Source: Actinoplanes siamensis
GTDB lineage: Bacteria; Actinomycetota; Actinomycetes; Mycobacteriales; Micromonosporaceae
Reading direction: 5' to 3'
Assembly: GCF_016862395.1 (NCBI RefSeq)
Contig: NZ_BOMW01000058.1
Coordinates: 1-64,000 of the forward strand
Length of the DNA stretch: 64,000 nt
Position 1 is the stretch's first letter; every line of letters begins with the position of its first letter. Positions 15,893-26,629 of the stretch are shown in pieces. Both the position numbers and the translations under genes were made by a program. Below the pieces are notes generated by a model. The model saw nothing but the letters and a program-made list of their open reading frames with translations, ran no database searches and was not told the origin of the DNA.

Positions 15893-17134
15893 TCAGATTT
15901 TGATCCGGTGGTCGACCGCGCGCAGCGCGATGTCGGTGCGGAACTGCGCGCCGGGCAGCGACACGCCCGCCACCAGCGCATAGGCCGCCTCGCGAGCCGC
16001 GGCGAGATCCGCGCCGGTGGCCGTCACGCTGAGCACCCGGCCGCCGGCGGAGACCAGCTCGCCGGCGTCGTTGCGCGCGGTGCCGGCGTGAATCACCCCG
16101 GGCACCTCGGCGCCCGTGATGACGTCTCCGGTGCGCGGCGTGCCGGGGTAGTTGTGGCCGGCCACGACCACCGTGACCGCCGAGCCGTCGTGCCAGCGCA
16201 GCGGCGGGTGCCCGGCGAGCGTGCCGGTGGCCGCCGCCTTCAGCAGACCGGCCAGCGGCGTCGCCAGCAGCGCCAGCACCACCTGGGTCTCCGGGTCTCC
16301 GAAGCGGGCGTTGAACTCGATGACCTTGGGACCGTCCGGGGTGAGCGCGAGCCCGACGTAGAGCAGCCCGGCGAACGGGGTGCCGCGCCGGCGCATCTCG
16401 GCCAGGGTGGGCTCGACGGTCTCCCGCAGCACCCGCTCGGTCAGGTCGGCGGGGGCCCAGTCCAGCGGGGCGTAGGCGCCCATGCCGCCGGTGTTCGGAC
16501 CCTCGTCGCCGTCCTTGAGGCGCTTGAAGTCCTGCGCCGGCATCAGCGGGGCGACAGCGGTGCCGTCGGTGACCACGAACAGCGAGACCTCGGGGCCGGG
16601 GAGGAACTCCTCGATGACCACCTTGCCGCACTCCTCGGCGTGCCGGATCGCCGCTTCCAGCGAGTCCGTGACGACGACGCCCTTGCCGGCCGCGAGGCCG
16701 TCGTTCTTCACCACGTAGGGGGCGCCGAACTCGGCCAGCGCGGCCCGTGCCTCGTCGGCGGTGGTGCACGCGAACGACCGCGCGGTCGGCACGCCCGCGG
16801 CGGCCATCACCTCGTTGGCGAACGCCTTGGAGCCCTCCAGCCGCGCGGCCGCGGCGGACGGGCCGAAGCAGGCGATGCCCTCGGCCCGCACCGCGTCGGC
16901 GACGCCGGCCACCAGCGGCGCCTCCGGGCCGATCACGACCAGGTCGGCGCTCAGCTCGACGGCGAGCGCGGCGACCCCGGCCGGATCGGTGGCCGTCACC
17001 GGATGCAGCTCCGCCACCTGCGCTATCCCGGGGTTGCCCGGAGCGGCGGCGAGGAAGTCGACGGACGGGTCGGCGGCGAGGCCGACGGCGAGCGCGTGCT
17101 CGCGCCCACCGGAGCCGATCAGAAGTACGCGCAC
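15893..17134 (-). CDS. purD: Phosphoribosylamine-glycine ligase PurD (GAR synthetase)
   Basis: The second step of purine synthesis: ATP-dependent joining of glycine to phosphoribosylamine. The 413-aa ATP-grasp enzyme opens with LLIGSGGREHAL, followed by APGNPGIA, the ATP-grasp lid region YVVKNDGLAAGKGVVV, NTGGMGAYAP, and the metal site block VIEFNARFGDPETQ. GTG 17134 is the start. It is transcribed alone, divergent from purA, with about 97 nt between the two starts that must hold both promoters. Confidence 0.98.
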   Translation of the reverse strand: MRVLLIGSGGREHALAVGLAADPSVDFLAAAPGNPGIAQVAELHPVTATDPAGVAALAVELSADLVVIGPEAPLVAGVADAVRAEGIACFGPSAAAARLEGSKAFANEVMAAAGVPTARSFACTTADEARAALAEFGAPYVVKNDGLAAGKGVVVTDSLEAAIRHAEECGKVVIEEFLPGPEVSLFVVTDGTAVAPLMPAQDFKRLKDGDEGPNTGGMGAYAPLDWAPADLTERVLRETVEPTLAEMRRRGTPFAGLLYVGLALTPDGPKVIEFNARFGDPETQVVLALLATPLAGLLKAAATGTLAGHPPLRWHDGSAVTVVVAGHNYPGTPRTGDVITGAEVPGVIHAGTARNDAGELVSAGGRVLSVTATGADLAAAREAAYALVAGVSLPGAQFRTDIALRAVDHRIKI

Positions 17135-17231
17135 GACGGCTGATCCTACGTCGCGTAAACTTCGGCAGTACCCGGGCTCCTCCAGGTACGACCGTGGGGC
17201 AGGGCTGATCTAGAAGCGAGGCAACACTCCA

Positions 17232-18520
<1,289 letters not shown>

Positions 18521-18524
<4 letters not shown>

Positions 18525-19471
18525 CCCCCGTGGACGTGGTCATTCTCGGTCTTGCCGAGGGGTCTGGCGACTCGTGCGGCTCCGGCTGCGGTGGGTGCGG
18601 CGCGGCCTGCGCCACTCCGCGGACCCCGGTGCTGGCCTGCGCGGACGTGCTCCGCGAGGCCGGCGCGCGGGTGGAGACCGTGCAGGCCGGCTCGGATGCC
18701 GAGATCGACGCGGTGCTGGCCCGGTTCGACGGCCCGGCCCGCCCGGACGGCCTGACCTGGCCCTCGTCCTCGGCCGACCGGCGCCTGGTGGTGGCCTCCG
18801 CCACCGACGCGCAGCTGCGTGCCGTGCTGCGCCGGATGGTCCGCCGCTGGGCTCCGGCGCCCAGCAGGCGCCCCGGCGACCTGGCCGCCGACCGGACCGT
18901 GCCGGACCTGCCGCCGCTGGCCATCCTGCCGCTCGACCCGGACAACCGCGCCGATCTCGCGGCGCAGCTGGGCCTGCCGCGCACCCCGGCCGAGGTGGCG
19001 AAGGCGGTGCTCGCCGGCTCGCCGCGACGACTGGACCTGCTGCGCAACGACGGCGGCTCGGTGACCCTGGACGGCGCGCTGCTCGGCGGCGCTGACGACC
19101 GGGGCGCGGCGGTGCCGTGGCGGGGCCGGGTCGAGGTGGACGACAGCGTGCTGACCGCGGGCGAGGAGCCGATCCTGGCCTGCGTGATCGGCAACGGCGG
19201 TGGTTACGCCGAGTTCGACGGCCTGCGGTTGCTGGCCGAGGGAAATCCGGAGGACGGCCGGGTCGAGGTCGCTGTCGCCGTCCCGGTGGTGGTCAAGCAG
19301 CGGTTCAGGGGCACGCGGGTACGGGTCGAGGTGCGCCGGGCCCGGGGGCGCGCGGTGTCCGTCCTGCCGCGTGAGGGCGAGCTGCAGTTCCTCGACGACG
19401 GAGTGGCCGGATCGACCAGCCGCAAGCGGTCCTGGTGGACCGAGGCCGGGGCCTGGGCGGTCTACGCCTGA
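18521..19471 (+). CDS. Diacylglycerol-kinase-like protein with N-terminal Cys cluster
   Basis: A 316-aa protein I cannot name. The C-terminal half resembles the second domain of DAG/sphingosine kinase-like enzymes: LAILPLD and AAQLGLPRTPAE correspond to the region where active enzymes have PLGTGNDFA and LGLP, and ACVIGNGGGYAEFDGLRLLAEG resembles their substrate-side sheet. The usual GGDGT nucleotide motif is not visible, so catalysis by the standard mechanism is doubtful. Residues 19-30 hold C19-x3-C23-x2-C26-x3-C30 in a Gly-rich stretch, with C40 following; this looks like a metal or Fe-S site. The ATG overlaps the purA stop, so expression follows purA. It could be a hypothetical actinobacterial family. 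Confidence 0.7.
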
Positions 19472-19489
19472 CCCCGGCCGGTCCGTGGC

Positions 19490-19912
19490 TCAGGAGAGGG
19501 CGTCGGCTGCGGCCGGGTCGCTGTCCCGCAGGAACTGGGCACAGCGGGCGGCCTCGTCGGCCTCCCCGATCGTCGCGGCGGCCTGCGACAGCGCGTGCAG
19601 GCAGCGGAGGAAGCCCTGGTTCGGCTCGTGCGACCAGGGCACCGGGCCGTGGCCCTTCCAGCCGTTGCGGCGCAGCGCGTCGAGGCCGCGGTGGTAGCCC
19701 GTACGGGCATAGGCGTAAGCGGTCACCGGCTCGCCGGCGGCCAGGGCGTTCGTGGCCAGCGGGGCCCACACCGCGCTGTACGCCGGATACTTGGCCGCGA
19801 CCGTCTTGAACGCCTCGTCGGTGCCGGCGATCGCGGCGGCGGCGAGGGCCTGGTCGGCTTCGGCGTCGGCCGGCAGCCGGGTGGCGGGCGGCTCGGGTAG
19901 GAGGTTCTGCAT
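19490..19912 (-). CDS. DUF3151 domain-containing protein
   Basis: A 140-aa actinobacterial protein of unknown function. DUF3151 is recognised by LLPEPPATRLP at the start, AYAYARTGYHRGLDALRR, the GPVPWSHEPNQGFLR block and RCAQFLRDSDP near the end. A TTG start at 19924 is in frame; ATG 19912 (MQNLLPEPP) fits the family better, although the nearby GAGG is too close to be ideal. It is convergent with the DAG-kinase-like gene, with only 18 nt between. Confidence 0.85.
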   Translation of the reverse strand: MQNLLPEPPATRLPADAEADQALAAAAIAGTDEAFKTVAAKYPAYSAVWAPLATNALAAGEPVTAYAYARTGYHRGLDALRRNGWKGHGPVPWSHEPNQGFLRCLHALSQAAATIGEADEAARCAQFLRDSDPAAADALS

Positions 19913-20004
19913 GACCTCATTCAACCTGTTGCCCCGACCGTTTTGTTTCAGCCCTCCTCATTCGTACGGCGGCCTCTTCCGCTCACAGCCCAAGCCCAGC
20001 CTCC

Positions 20005-20120
20005 GGCGCGGCCGGCTCCACGCCGCTCAACCATCCGGCGCGGCCGGCTCCACGTGCCTCAATCCGCGGCACGGGCGGCTCCACGCCGCTCGATGCCCGG
20101 CACGGCCGGCTCCTTCCACC
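20005..20120. repeat. About 31-nt imperfect direct repeats
   Basis: Three full units and one partial (20005-20036, 20037-20067, 20068-20098, 20099-20120) share a core like GGCrCGGCCGGCTCCACG followed by a CTCAA/CTCGA tail. They lie between two genes on the minus strand, right after the ADP-ribosylglycohydrolase stop. There is no cas gene and there are no unique spacers, so this is not a CRISPR array. Confidence 0.75.
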
Positions 20121-20133
20121 GGCTCCGCCGGGC

Positions 20134-21126
20134 TCAGTCCCAGGCGGTGCCCAGCCTCAGGAGGCGGTCCGCGTACTCGATCTGGGTCTGCCATCCCGCC
20201 GGCCAGGCCGCCAGGCCGAGCGCGGCGCCGGCGAACGCCCCGGCCAGGCAGGCGATCGAGTCCGAGTCGCCGGACGAGGCGGCGGCCCGGCCCAGCGCCG
20301 CGACCGGCTCCCCGGGTGAGATCAGGTAGCAGTAGAGCGCGGTGGCCAGCGCCTCCTCGGCGATCCAGCCGGCGCCGGTGACCAGGCACGGGTCACCGGC
20401 GAAACGACCCGCGGCGAGCCCGGCGGCGACCTTGTCCAGCGCGCCCGCGCACTCGTCCCAGCCCCGCGCGATGAACGCCTCCGGCGAGTCGGTCATCGGC
20501 TGGCGCCGCCACAGCTCGCCGAGCCAGTCCCCCCGATAGATCTTGCGCTGCTCGTCGCAGCGGTTCCGGAGGGCGGCGAGGAGGTCCGCCGGCGCCAGGC
20601 CGTCGCGGAGCCAATGGACGGCGTACGCGGTCAGCTCGCTCGCCGCCAGACCTGTCGGATGCCCGTGGGTCAGGGCGGCCTGGAACTGTGCCACGCCGGC
20701 CCGCTGGTCGTCGCTCAGCCCGGGGACCAGACCGACCGGGGTGACCCGCATGTTCGCGCCGCAGCCCTTGGAACCGGCCTGGGTCGCGTGGATCCACGGA
20801 CCGCCCCCGGCCAGCGCGCCGATCGCCCGCAGGCAGGTCAACCCCGGCGCGCGGTCGTTCTCCGGACTGTACGCCCAGGCCAGGAACCGCCGCCGGAGCA
20901 CCGGTTCGAGCCGCTCGGCGGTCGGGTCGCGGACCTCGAGCAGCGCCTCGCCGACCGCCAGCGCCATCTGGGTGTCGTCGGTCACCAGGGCCGGCTCGCC
21001 GGTCAGCTCCCTCGGGCCGCCCGGCCCGTAGCGGGACACGATCGCCGGGTAGTCCATGAACTCGGTGGGTTTGCCCAGCGCGTCGCCATAGGCCAACCCG
21101 AACATCGATCCCGACGCAGCACGCAT
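20134..21126 (-). CDS. ADP-ribosylglycohydrolase family protein
   Basis: A 330-aa DraG/ARH-like hydrolase that would remove ADP-ribose from proteins, nucleic acids or small molecules using two Mg ions. The metal-binding motifs are clear: GLAYGDALGKPTEF at the start, TDDTQMALAVGEALLE around residue 50, and the late SGDSDSIACLAGAFAGA. The middle part (RAIGALAGG, GCGANMRVTPVGL) also fits the family. It starts at ATG 21126; an 11-residue extension is not supported. It is divergent from the LOG-like gene. No ADP-ribosyltransferase is visible nearby, so its target is unknown. Confidence 0.93.
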   Translation of the reverse strand: MRAASGSMFGLAYGDALGKPTEFMDYPAIVSRYGPGGPRELTGEPALVTDDTQMALAVGEALLEVRDPTAERLEPVLRRRFLAWAYSPENDRAPGLTCLRAIGALAGGGPWIHATQAGSKGCGANMRVTPVGLVPGLSDDQRAGVAQFQAALTHGHPTGLAASELTAYAVHWLRDGLAPADLLAALRNRCDEQRKIYRGDWLGELWRRQPMTDSPEAFIARGWDECAGALDKVAAGLAAGRFAGDPCLVTGAGWIAEEALATALYCYLISPGEPVAALGRAAASSGDSDSIACLAGAFAGAALGLAAWPAGWQTQIEYADRLLRLGTAWD

Positions 21127-21261
21127 GGTGCAACTCTAGGGGGTGGCCCGGGGTGTCGCGTGAGTGCGAGGGGGCACGCGCAACCGTGGGTCCGGCGGTC
21201 CCCGGACCACGACGGGCGGGCCGCCTGCCGGCCGATCGCATCGCCGGAGCACCATGTACGG

Positions 21262-22449
21262 ATGCCGGATCCCCTGCAACCGGTCCTCGGCGGCGACGTG
21301 CCGTTCGACGCGACCGCGTTCGAGATCGAGTCTCGCGAGGAGCTCGACACCCACCTCCTCAGGAACACCCTGGCCGGCCTGATCGTTCTCGGTCTCCGGC
21401 TGGACCGCCACCCGCCCGACCTGTCCTCTGTCGACGTGCGCGACACCCTGTTCGTCGGGTGCCGGTTCGTCTCCCCCGAGGTGGAGATCGACCTGATCCG
21501 GCGGGGCGCACACGTGGTCCCGCCGTTCCGCACGCTGCCGTACCCGACTCATCCCGCCCTGCTCTACACCCCGGAGGACCTGGCCGCCGGGTTCGGCGAG
21601 GGTGGCTTCGAGGCGATGTACGACACGGTCGTCTACCGGCACTTCGTGGAGCGCGGCGGGGCGGTGCCGGACGTCCGCGAGGCGATCGCGCAGCGGCTGC
21701 ACGACGCCGGGATCGACAACGCGCTGGGCAAGGCGCTGGCCGCCTGGGCGGCGGCGCACGGCGCCGCGGGCGCGGTAGGGATCATGGGCGGGCACGCCGA
21801 GCCGCGCGGCTCCGAGGCGTACCGGATGGCCGCGACGCTGGCCCGGCGGCTGGCCACGAGCGGCCGGCTGATCGTGACCGGCGGCGGGCCGGGCGTGATG
21901 GAGGCGGCCAACCTCGGGGCCTACTTCGCCGCCCGGACCGAGCCGGAGCTGGCCGCGGCGATCGACATGCTGGCGCCGGCCCCGCACTTCCTGGACCACG
22001 AGCCCTACACGGCCGCGGCGCTGGGCGTGCGCGCCACCTATCCGTTGCCGGCGGTGGACCTCGCCGACCGGCTGCGCTTCGGCGGCCTGGCGCTGCCCAC
22101 CTGGTTGTACGGCCACGAGCCGGCCAACCTGTTCGCCGGGCAGATCGGGAAGTACTTCTCGAACGCCGTCCGGGAGGACTCCATCCTGCGCCTGTCCCGG
22201 GGCGGGATCGTCTTCGCGCCCGGGTGGGCCGGCACGGTGCAGGAGGTCTTCCAGGCCGCCACGAAGACGTTCTACCGGACCGACGGGCCGTCCGGGTCGT
22301 TCGTCTTCCTCGGCGTCCAGCACTGGGCCGGACTCCCGGTGGTGGAGCTGCTGGGCACGCTGCTGGCCCGCTCGCCGCACGGCGACCAGTCCGGATTGAT
22401 CGTGGTCACCGACTCCCTCGACGAGGCGATGGCCGCTCTCTGTCGATAA
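21262..22449 (+). CDS. LOG-like Rossmann-fold nucleotide-binding protein
   Basis: A 395-aa protein. The central part resembles the LOG/lysine decarboxylase-like Rossmann family (cytokinin-activating phosphoribohydrolases): AVGIMGGHAEPRGSEAY, then LIVTGGGPGVMEAAN. The second catalytic motif, normally PGGxGTxxE, appears as PGWAGTVQE, a Gly-to-Trp change that could alter or abolish activity. The N-terminal 150 residues (ESREELDTHLLRNTLAGL, VEIDLIRRGAHVVPPF) are not recognised. ATG 21262 gives MPDPLQPVLGG; GGAG lies about 12 nt upstream, a bit far. Confidence 0.8.
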   Translation: MPDPLQPVLGGDVPFDATAFEIESREELDTHLLRNTLAGLIVLGLRLDRHPPDLSSVDVRDTLFVGCRFVSPEVEIDLIRRGAHVVPPFRTLPYPTHPALLYTPEDLAAGFGEGGFEAMYDTVVYRHFVERGGAVPDVREAIAQRLHDAGIDNALGKALAAWAAAHGAAGAVGIMGGHAEPRGSEAYRMAATLARRLATSGRLIVTGGGPGVMEAANLGAYFAARTEPELAAAIDMLAPAPHFLDHEPYTAAALGVRATYPLPAVDLADRLRFGGLALPTWLYGHEPANLFAGQIGKYFSNAVREDSILRLSRGGIVFAPGWAGTVQEVFQAATKTFYRTDGPSGSFVFLGVQHWAGLPVVELLGTLLARSPHGDQSGLIVVTDSLDEAMAALCR

Positions 22450-22493
22450 TCGCCTGGTCACCGGCTATTGGCAGCGGGGCGCACACTGCCGAC

Positions 22494-22850
22494 ATGGCAT
22501 TCGTGTTGCTGGTCTTCGCAGCGTTCCTGCTGATCATTGTTCTTGCGGTACTGACCGGGCGACGTCGCGGCCCGGGTCCTCGCCGGCGGTACGGCGAGGA
22601 CCCCGCCGGGACGGCCTACTACCGTACGGGCGCCGCCTACCCCACGGCGGACACCGGCGCCTCGGACTCCTCCCCGGACTCGTCGGGCGGCCACGACCGC
22701 GGCCACAGCGGCCATGGGCATCACGGCCACCACTCCGGGCATTCCGACTCGGGGCACTACCATTCCGGACACCACGACAGTGGCGGCTCGTGGGGCGGCG
22801 ACAGTGGCGGCTCGTCCTTCGGCGGCGACAGCGGTGGCGGCGGCTACTGA
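22494..22850 (+). CDS. Small membrane protein with His/Gly/Ser-rich tail
   Basis: A 118-aa protein with one N-terminal TM helix (about residues 3-21, VLLVFAAFLLIIVLAVL) followed by GRRRGPGPRRR, which by the positive-inside rule puts the tail in the cytoplasm. Residues about 65-95 are strikingly His-rich (HGHHGHHSGHSDSGHYHSGHH) and the last 25 are Gly/Ser/Asp-rich. The His cluster could bind Ni, Zn or Co. No named family is recognised. There is no strong Shine-Dalgarno sequence; the ATG is 44 nt after the LOG-like gene on the same strand. Confidence 0.7.
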   Translation: MAFVLLVFAAFLLIIVLAVLTGRRRGPGPRRRYGEDPAGTAYYRTGAAYPTADTGASDSSPDSSGGHDRGHSGHGHHGHHSGHSDSGHYHSGHHDSGGSWGGDSGGSSFGGDSGGGGY

Positions 22851-22865
22851 CGTGCCCCGGCGGCG

Positions 22866-22891
22866 CCGTGCCCGGCCTTCCTCCGGCACGG
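22866..22891. terminator. Weak hairpin between convergent genes
   Basis: A 7-bp CCGTGCC/GGCACGG stem with a 12-nt loop lies 16 nt after the His-rich gene. There is no T run, so this is a tentative terminator. Confidence 0.35.
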
Positions 22892-22923
22892 GCCCGGTTC
22901 TCTCGGGCACGAGCCCGGCTCCC

Positions 22924-23439
22924 TCAGGCGATGTGGATGCGTCGCCAGTGCGCCACCGGAAGGTCCGCTTCCGGTACGTCGGTGAGCCCGTTCTCGTCCA
23001 TCGCGTTGTAGACCGCGAGCCGGGCGCCGTCGAACAGGAACTCGATCGCGTGCAGCATCCGCGGCCGCCAGTCGGCCCGGGTGGTCCGCTCGATGATGTT
23101 GACCGCGCGCAGCGGCCGCCCGCGGGCGTTCCGCAACGCGGCGTGCGGGTCGGGGCGCCAGTCGAAGTGCTCGTACATGTCGATCGGCACGGACATGTCG
23201 ATCTGCTCCCAGGTGACCGCGCACTCGTCGAACTTGCGATGACTGATCTCCACACGGGTCAGTCCGAAGTCGAGGATCACCGGGCCGTCGGCGAACCACC
23301 CGCGCTCGGCCACGTCCCAGAGCAGCCAGCTCGATCGCAGTCTGCGCCCGACGAGTCGTACGAACATGTGCCGGTGGGTGGCGGCGAGGGCCTCGGCATC
23401 GTGATGCCACTCGGGTTTCCAGCCCTCGATAGCGAGCAC
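22924..23439 (-). CDS. Conserved hypothetical protein
   Basis: A 171-aa soluble protein I do not recognise. It begins MLAIEGWKPEWHHDAEALAATHRH and is rich in Trp and acidic/basic pairs (SSWLLWDVAERGWFADGPVILDF, VEISHRKFDECAVTWEQIDMS, HAIEFLFDGARLAVYNAMDENGL). Alternating polar and aromatic segments suggest a beta-rich fold of the kind seen in immunity or binding proteins, but this is only an impression. GTG 23445 is also possible; GTG 23439 has AGGGA at 8 nt. It lies downstream of fba on the same strand behind a terminator-like hairpin. Confidence 0.7.
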   Translation of the reverse strand: MLAIEGWKPEWHHDAEALAATHRHMFVRLVGRRLRSSWLLWDVAERGWFADGPVILDFGLTRVEISHRKFDECAVTWEQIDMSVPIDMYEHFDWRPDPHAALRNARGRPLRAVNIIERTTRADWRPRMLHAIEFLFDGARLAVYNAMDENGLTDVPEADLPVAHWRRIHIA

Positions 23440-23507
23440 GATCACCGTCCCTTGATCAAGACCGCACGATCGTACCCAGGTGGCTGTGCGGCCACGCAAG
23501 ACGACAA

Positions 23508-23537
23508 CGGCCGGTCCCCGCCATCGGGGGCCGGCCG
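23508..23537 (-). terminator. Hairpin terminator downstream of fba
   Basis: A 13-bp stem (23508-23520 with 23525-23537, one G-T pair) and 4-nt loop lie 39 nt past the fba stop on the minus strand, followed by TTGTCGTCTT. Confidence 0.6.
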
Positions 23538-23575
23538 CGGCCGATCGGCTTACTTCGGCAGAGTGGTTCCCCGGC

Positions 23576-24601
<1,026 letters not shown>

Positions 24602-24919
24602 CGTGCGCTCCTTGCTCTTTCGAACGGGCAGAGGGCAGGACCGCGCTGTCCTCCAGCAGGCAGTATTCCGCAGTTGCGGTGCGTAGCGGAAATCACCCCG
24701 AAACTCGCGCCCCGAACCTCCCCGGCGCGGGGTCATGTCCGTCCGTCTCCACCATATCGCCCTGGTGGACGTCACTCTCCGCGGTGGCGGCCGGCGGACA
24801 CGCTCGGTGATCAGGAGCCGAGGCCCCCGACCGGTGGACCGGTGCCGGTTTGTGCCGCGTCCGGATGGGCAAGCGCGCACCATGGGACAGCAACCGGCGA
24901 CACGAGAAGGGAGCCGAGG
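24602..24919. other. Divergent intergenic region upstream of fba and the acidic small protein
   Basis: These 318 bases separate fba from the 75-aa acidic protein gene. I see no coding sequence; both promoters must lie here. No riboswitch-like structure was evident. Confidence 0.45.
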
Positions 24920-25147
24920 ATGACCCGTCTGATGGACGAAGCGGACCTGGAGACACCCGAGGTGGACGCCGCCGAACAGGCGACGAACGCGGTTCCGGCC
25001 TGGCCGGAGGAGGATCTCGACGAGGTCCCGGACCGGACCGGACCGGCGGCCGGCAACGGGCCCATGACTCCCGCCTTCGCCGAGGCCAGCGAGTGGGACG
25101 CCGAGGAACAGAACCGCGTCGTCGAGTTCGACGACGACTACCGCTGA
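24920..25147 (+). CDS. Small acidic hypothetical protein
   Basis: A 75-aa, strongly acidic protein (MTRLMDEADLETPEVD at the start, EWDAEEQNRVVEFDDDYR at the end), probably disordered. ATG 24920 has AAGGGAG at 6 nt, so I trust the start and think it is translated. It lies 120 nt upstream of hen1 on the same strand but with a gap large enough for a separate promoter. No family is recognised. Confidence 0.7.
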   Translation: MTRLMDEADLETPEVDAAEQATNAVPAWPEEDLDEVPDRTGPAAGNGPMTPAFAEASEWDAEEQNRVVEFDDDYR

Positions 25148-25267
25148 CATCCCGGTCCGGGCCCCCGGGCCCGGACCACCCACTCGTGCGCCGCCCGGCT
25201 CCCGGGTCGTCCACAGGGCGCGCTATTTCGATCGCACCGGACCGCCGGCGCTGTCACCATCGACGGC

Positions 25268-26629
25268 GTGCTGCTGACCGTGACGACGACCCACCGCCCC
25301 GCGACCGATCTGGGATACCTGCTGGTCAAACATCCTGACCGGGTCCACCAGTTCGACATGCCCACCGGCACCGCCTTCGTCATGTACCCGGAGGCCACCG
25401 ACGACCGGTGCACCGCCGCGCTGCTGCTCGACGTCGATCCGCGACGGCTGCGCGCCCGCGCCGACGCCTTCGAGCTGAGTCAGTATGTGAACGATCGGCC
25501 GTACGCCGCCTCCAGTCTGCTGGCCAGCGCCCTCGCCAAGGTCTTCCGCAGCGCCCTGCGCGGCGCCTGCAAGGAGCGACCCGAGCTGGCCGCCGAGGCG
25601 ATCCCGCTGGAGATCCGGGTGCCCGTGCTTCGCGGCGGAGCCGAGCTGGTCACGCGCCTGTTCGCCCCGCTCGGGTGGACGGTGACCGCCACCGCGATCC
25701 CGCTGGAGCCGCAGATCGGCGGCGACAGCCGGTACGTCGACCTCCGGCTGGCCGGCACGCACCGGCTCGCCGACGCGCTGAACCATCTCTACGTGCTGCT
25801 CCCCGTCCTCGACGACGGCAAGCACTACTGGGTCGCCCCGGACGAGATCGAGAAACTGCTCCGGTCCGGCGCCGGCTGGCTCGCCGGCCACCCGGAGAAG
25901 GTGCTGATCGCCCGCCGCTACCTCGCGCACCGCAAGTCGCTGGCCACCACCGCGCTGGAGCTGCTCGACGCGGATCAGCCGGTCACCGAGGAGGAGTCGG
26001 AGCTGCCGGTGGCGCGCAAGGCGCCGCTCGCCGGGCAGCGCCGGGACGCGGTGATCGCCGCGCTGGCCGAGGTCGGCGCGACCCGGGTGCTCGACCTGGG
26101 CTGCGGGCCGGGCGCGCTGCTCGGCGCCCTGCTCAAGGAGTCCCGGTTCACCGAGATCGTCGGCGCCGATGTCTCCGCCCGGGTGCTCGAGCAGGCGGCC
26201 CGCCGGCTGCGGCTGGAGCGGATGCCGCAGCGCCAGCGGGACCGGATCAAGCTGATCCAGACCGCGCTCACCTACCACGACGCCCGCCTCGGCGGCTACG
26301 ACGCGGCAGTGCTGATGGAGGTGATCGAGCACGTCGACCTGCCCCGGCTCCCCGCCCTGGAGGCCAGCGTGTTCGGCGGCGCCCGGCCCGGCGCGGTCGT
26401 CGTGACCACGCCGAACGCGGAATACAACGTGCACTACCCCGGGCTCACCGGGATGCGGCACTCGGACCACCGCTTCGAGTGGACCCGCGCCGAGTTCGCC
26501 GCCTGGGCACACCGCGTCGCCGAGCGCTACGACTACGCGGTGACCATCCGCGGCGTCGGTGATCCGGACGAGACCACCGGCGCGCCCACCCAGCTCGCCC
26601 TCTTCACCAGGACGGAGGTGACCGCATGA
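25268..26629 (+). CDS. hen1: Bacterial Hen1: 3' terminal RNA ribose 2'-O-methyltransferase
   Basis: Methylates the 2'-OH of the 3'-terminal ribose at a broken RNA before the ends are sealed, protecting the repaired RNA from the same nuclease. The 453-aa protein has the Hen1 N-terminal half that activates the Pnkp ligase domain (about residues 1-230), then the methyltransferase: VLDLGCGPGALL around 274-285 for SAM binding, and the metal site E351-V-I-E354-H355 with H398/H401 in RHSDHRFEW. GTG 25268 is the start. The stop overlaps the pnkp ATG by 4 nt (ATGA), so the two proteins are made together, as expected for the Pnkp/Hen1 heterotetramer. Confidence 0.95.
   Translation: MLLTVTTTHRPATDLGYLLVKHPDRVHQFDMPTGTAFVMYPEATDDRCTAALLLDVDPRRLRARADAFELSQYVNDRPYAASSLLASALAKVFRSALRGACKERPELAAEAIPLEIRVPVLRGGAELVTRLFAPLGWTVTATAIPLEPQIGGDSRYVDLRLAGTHRLADALNHLYVLLPVLDDGKHYWVAPDEIEKLLRSGAGWLAGHPEKVLIARRYLAHRKSLATTALELLDADQPVTEEESELPVARKAPLAGQRRDAVIAALAEVGATRVLDLGCGPGALLGALLKESRFTEIVGADVSARVLEQAARRLRLERMPQRQRDRIKLIQTALTYHDARLGGYDAAVLMEVIEHVDLPRLPALEASVFGGARPGAVVVTTPNAEYNVHYPGLTGMRHSDHRFEWTRAEFAAWAHRVAERYDYAVTIRGVGDPDETTGAPTQLALFTRTEVTA

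Noticed and set aside
20005..20120. Possible CRISPR array
   Set aside because: The units are directly abutting with drift and without unique spacers, and no cas genes are present.
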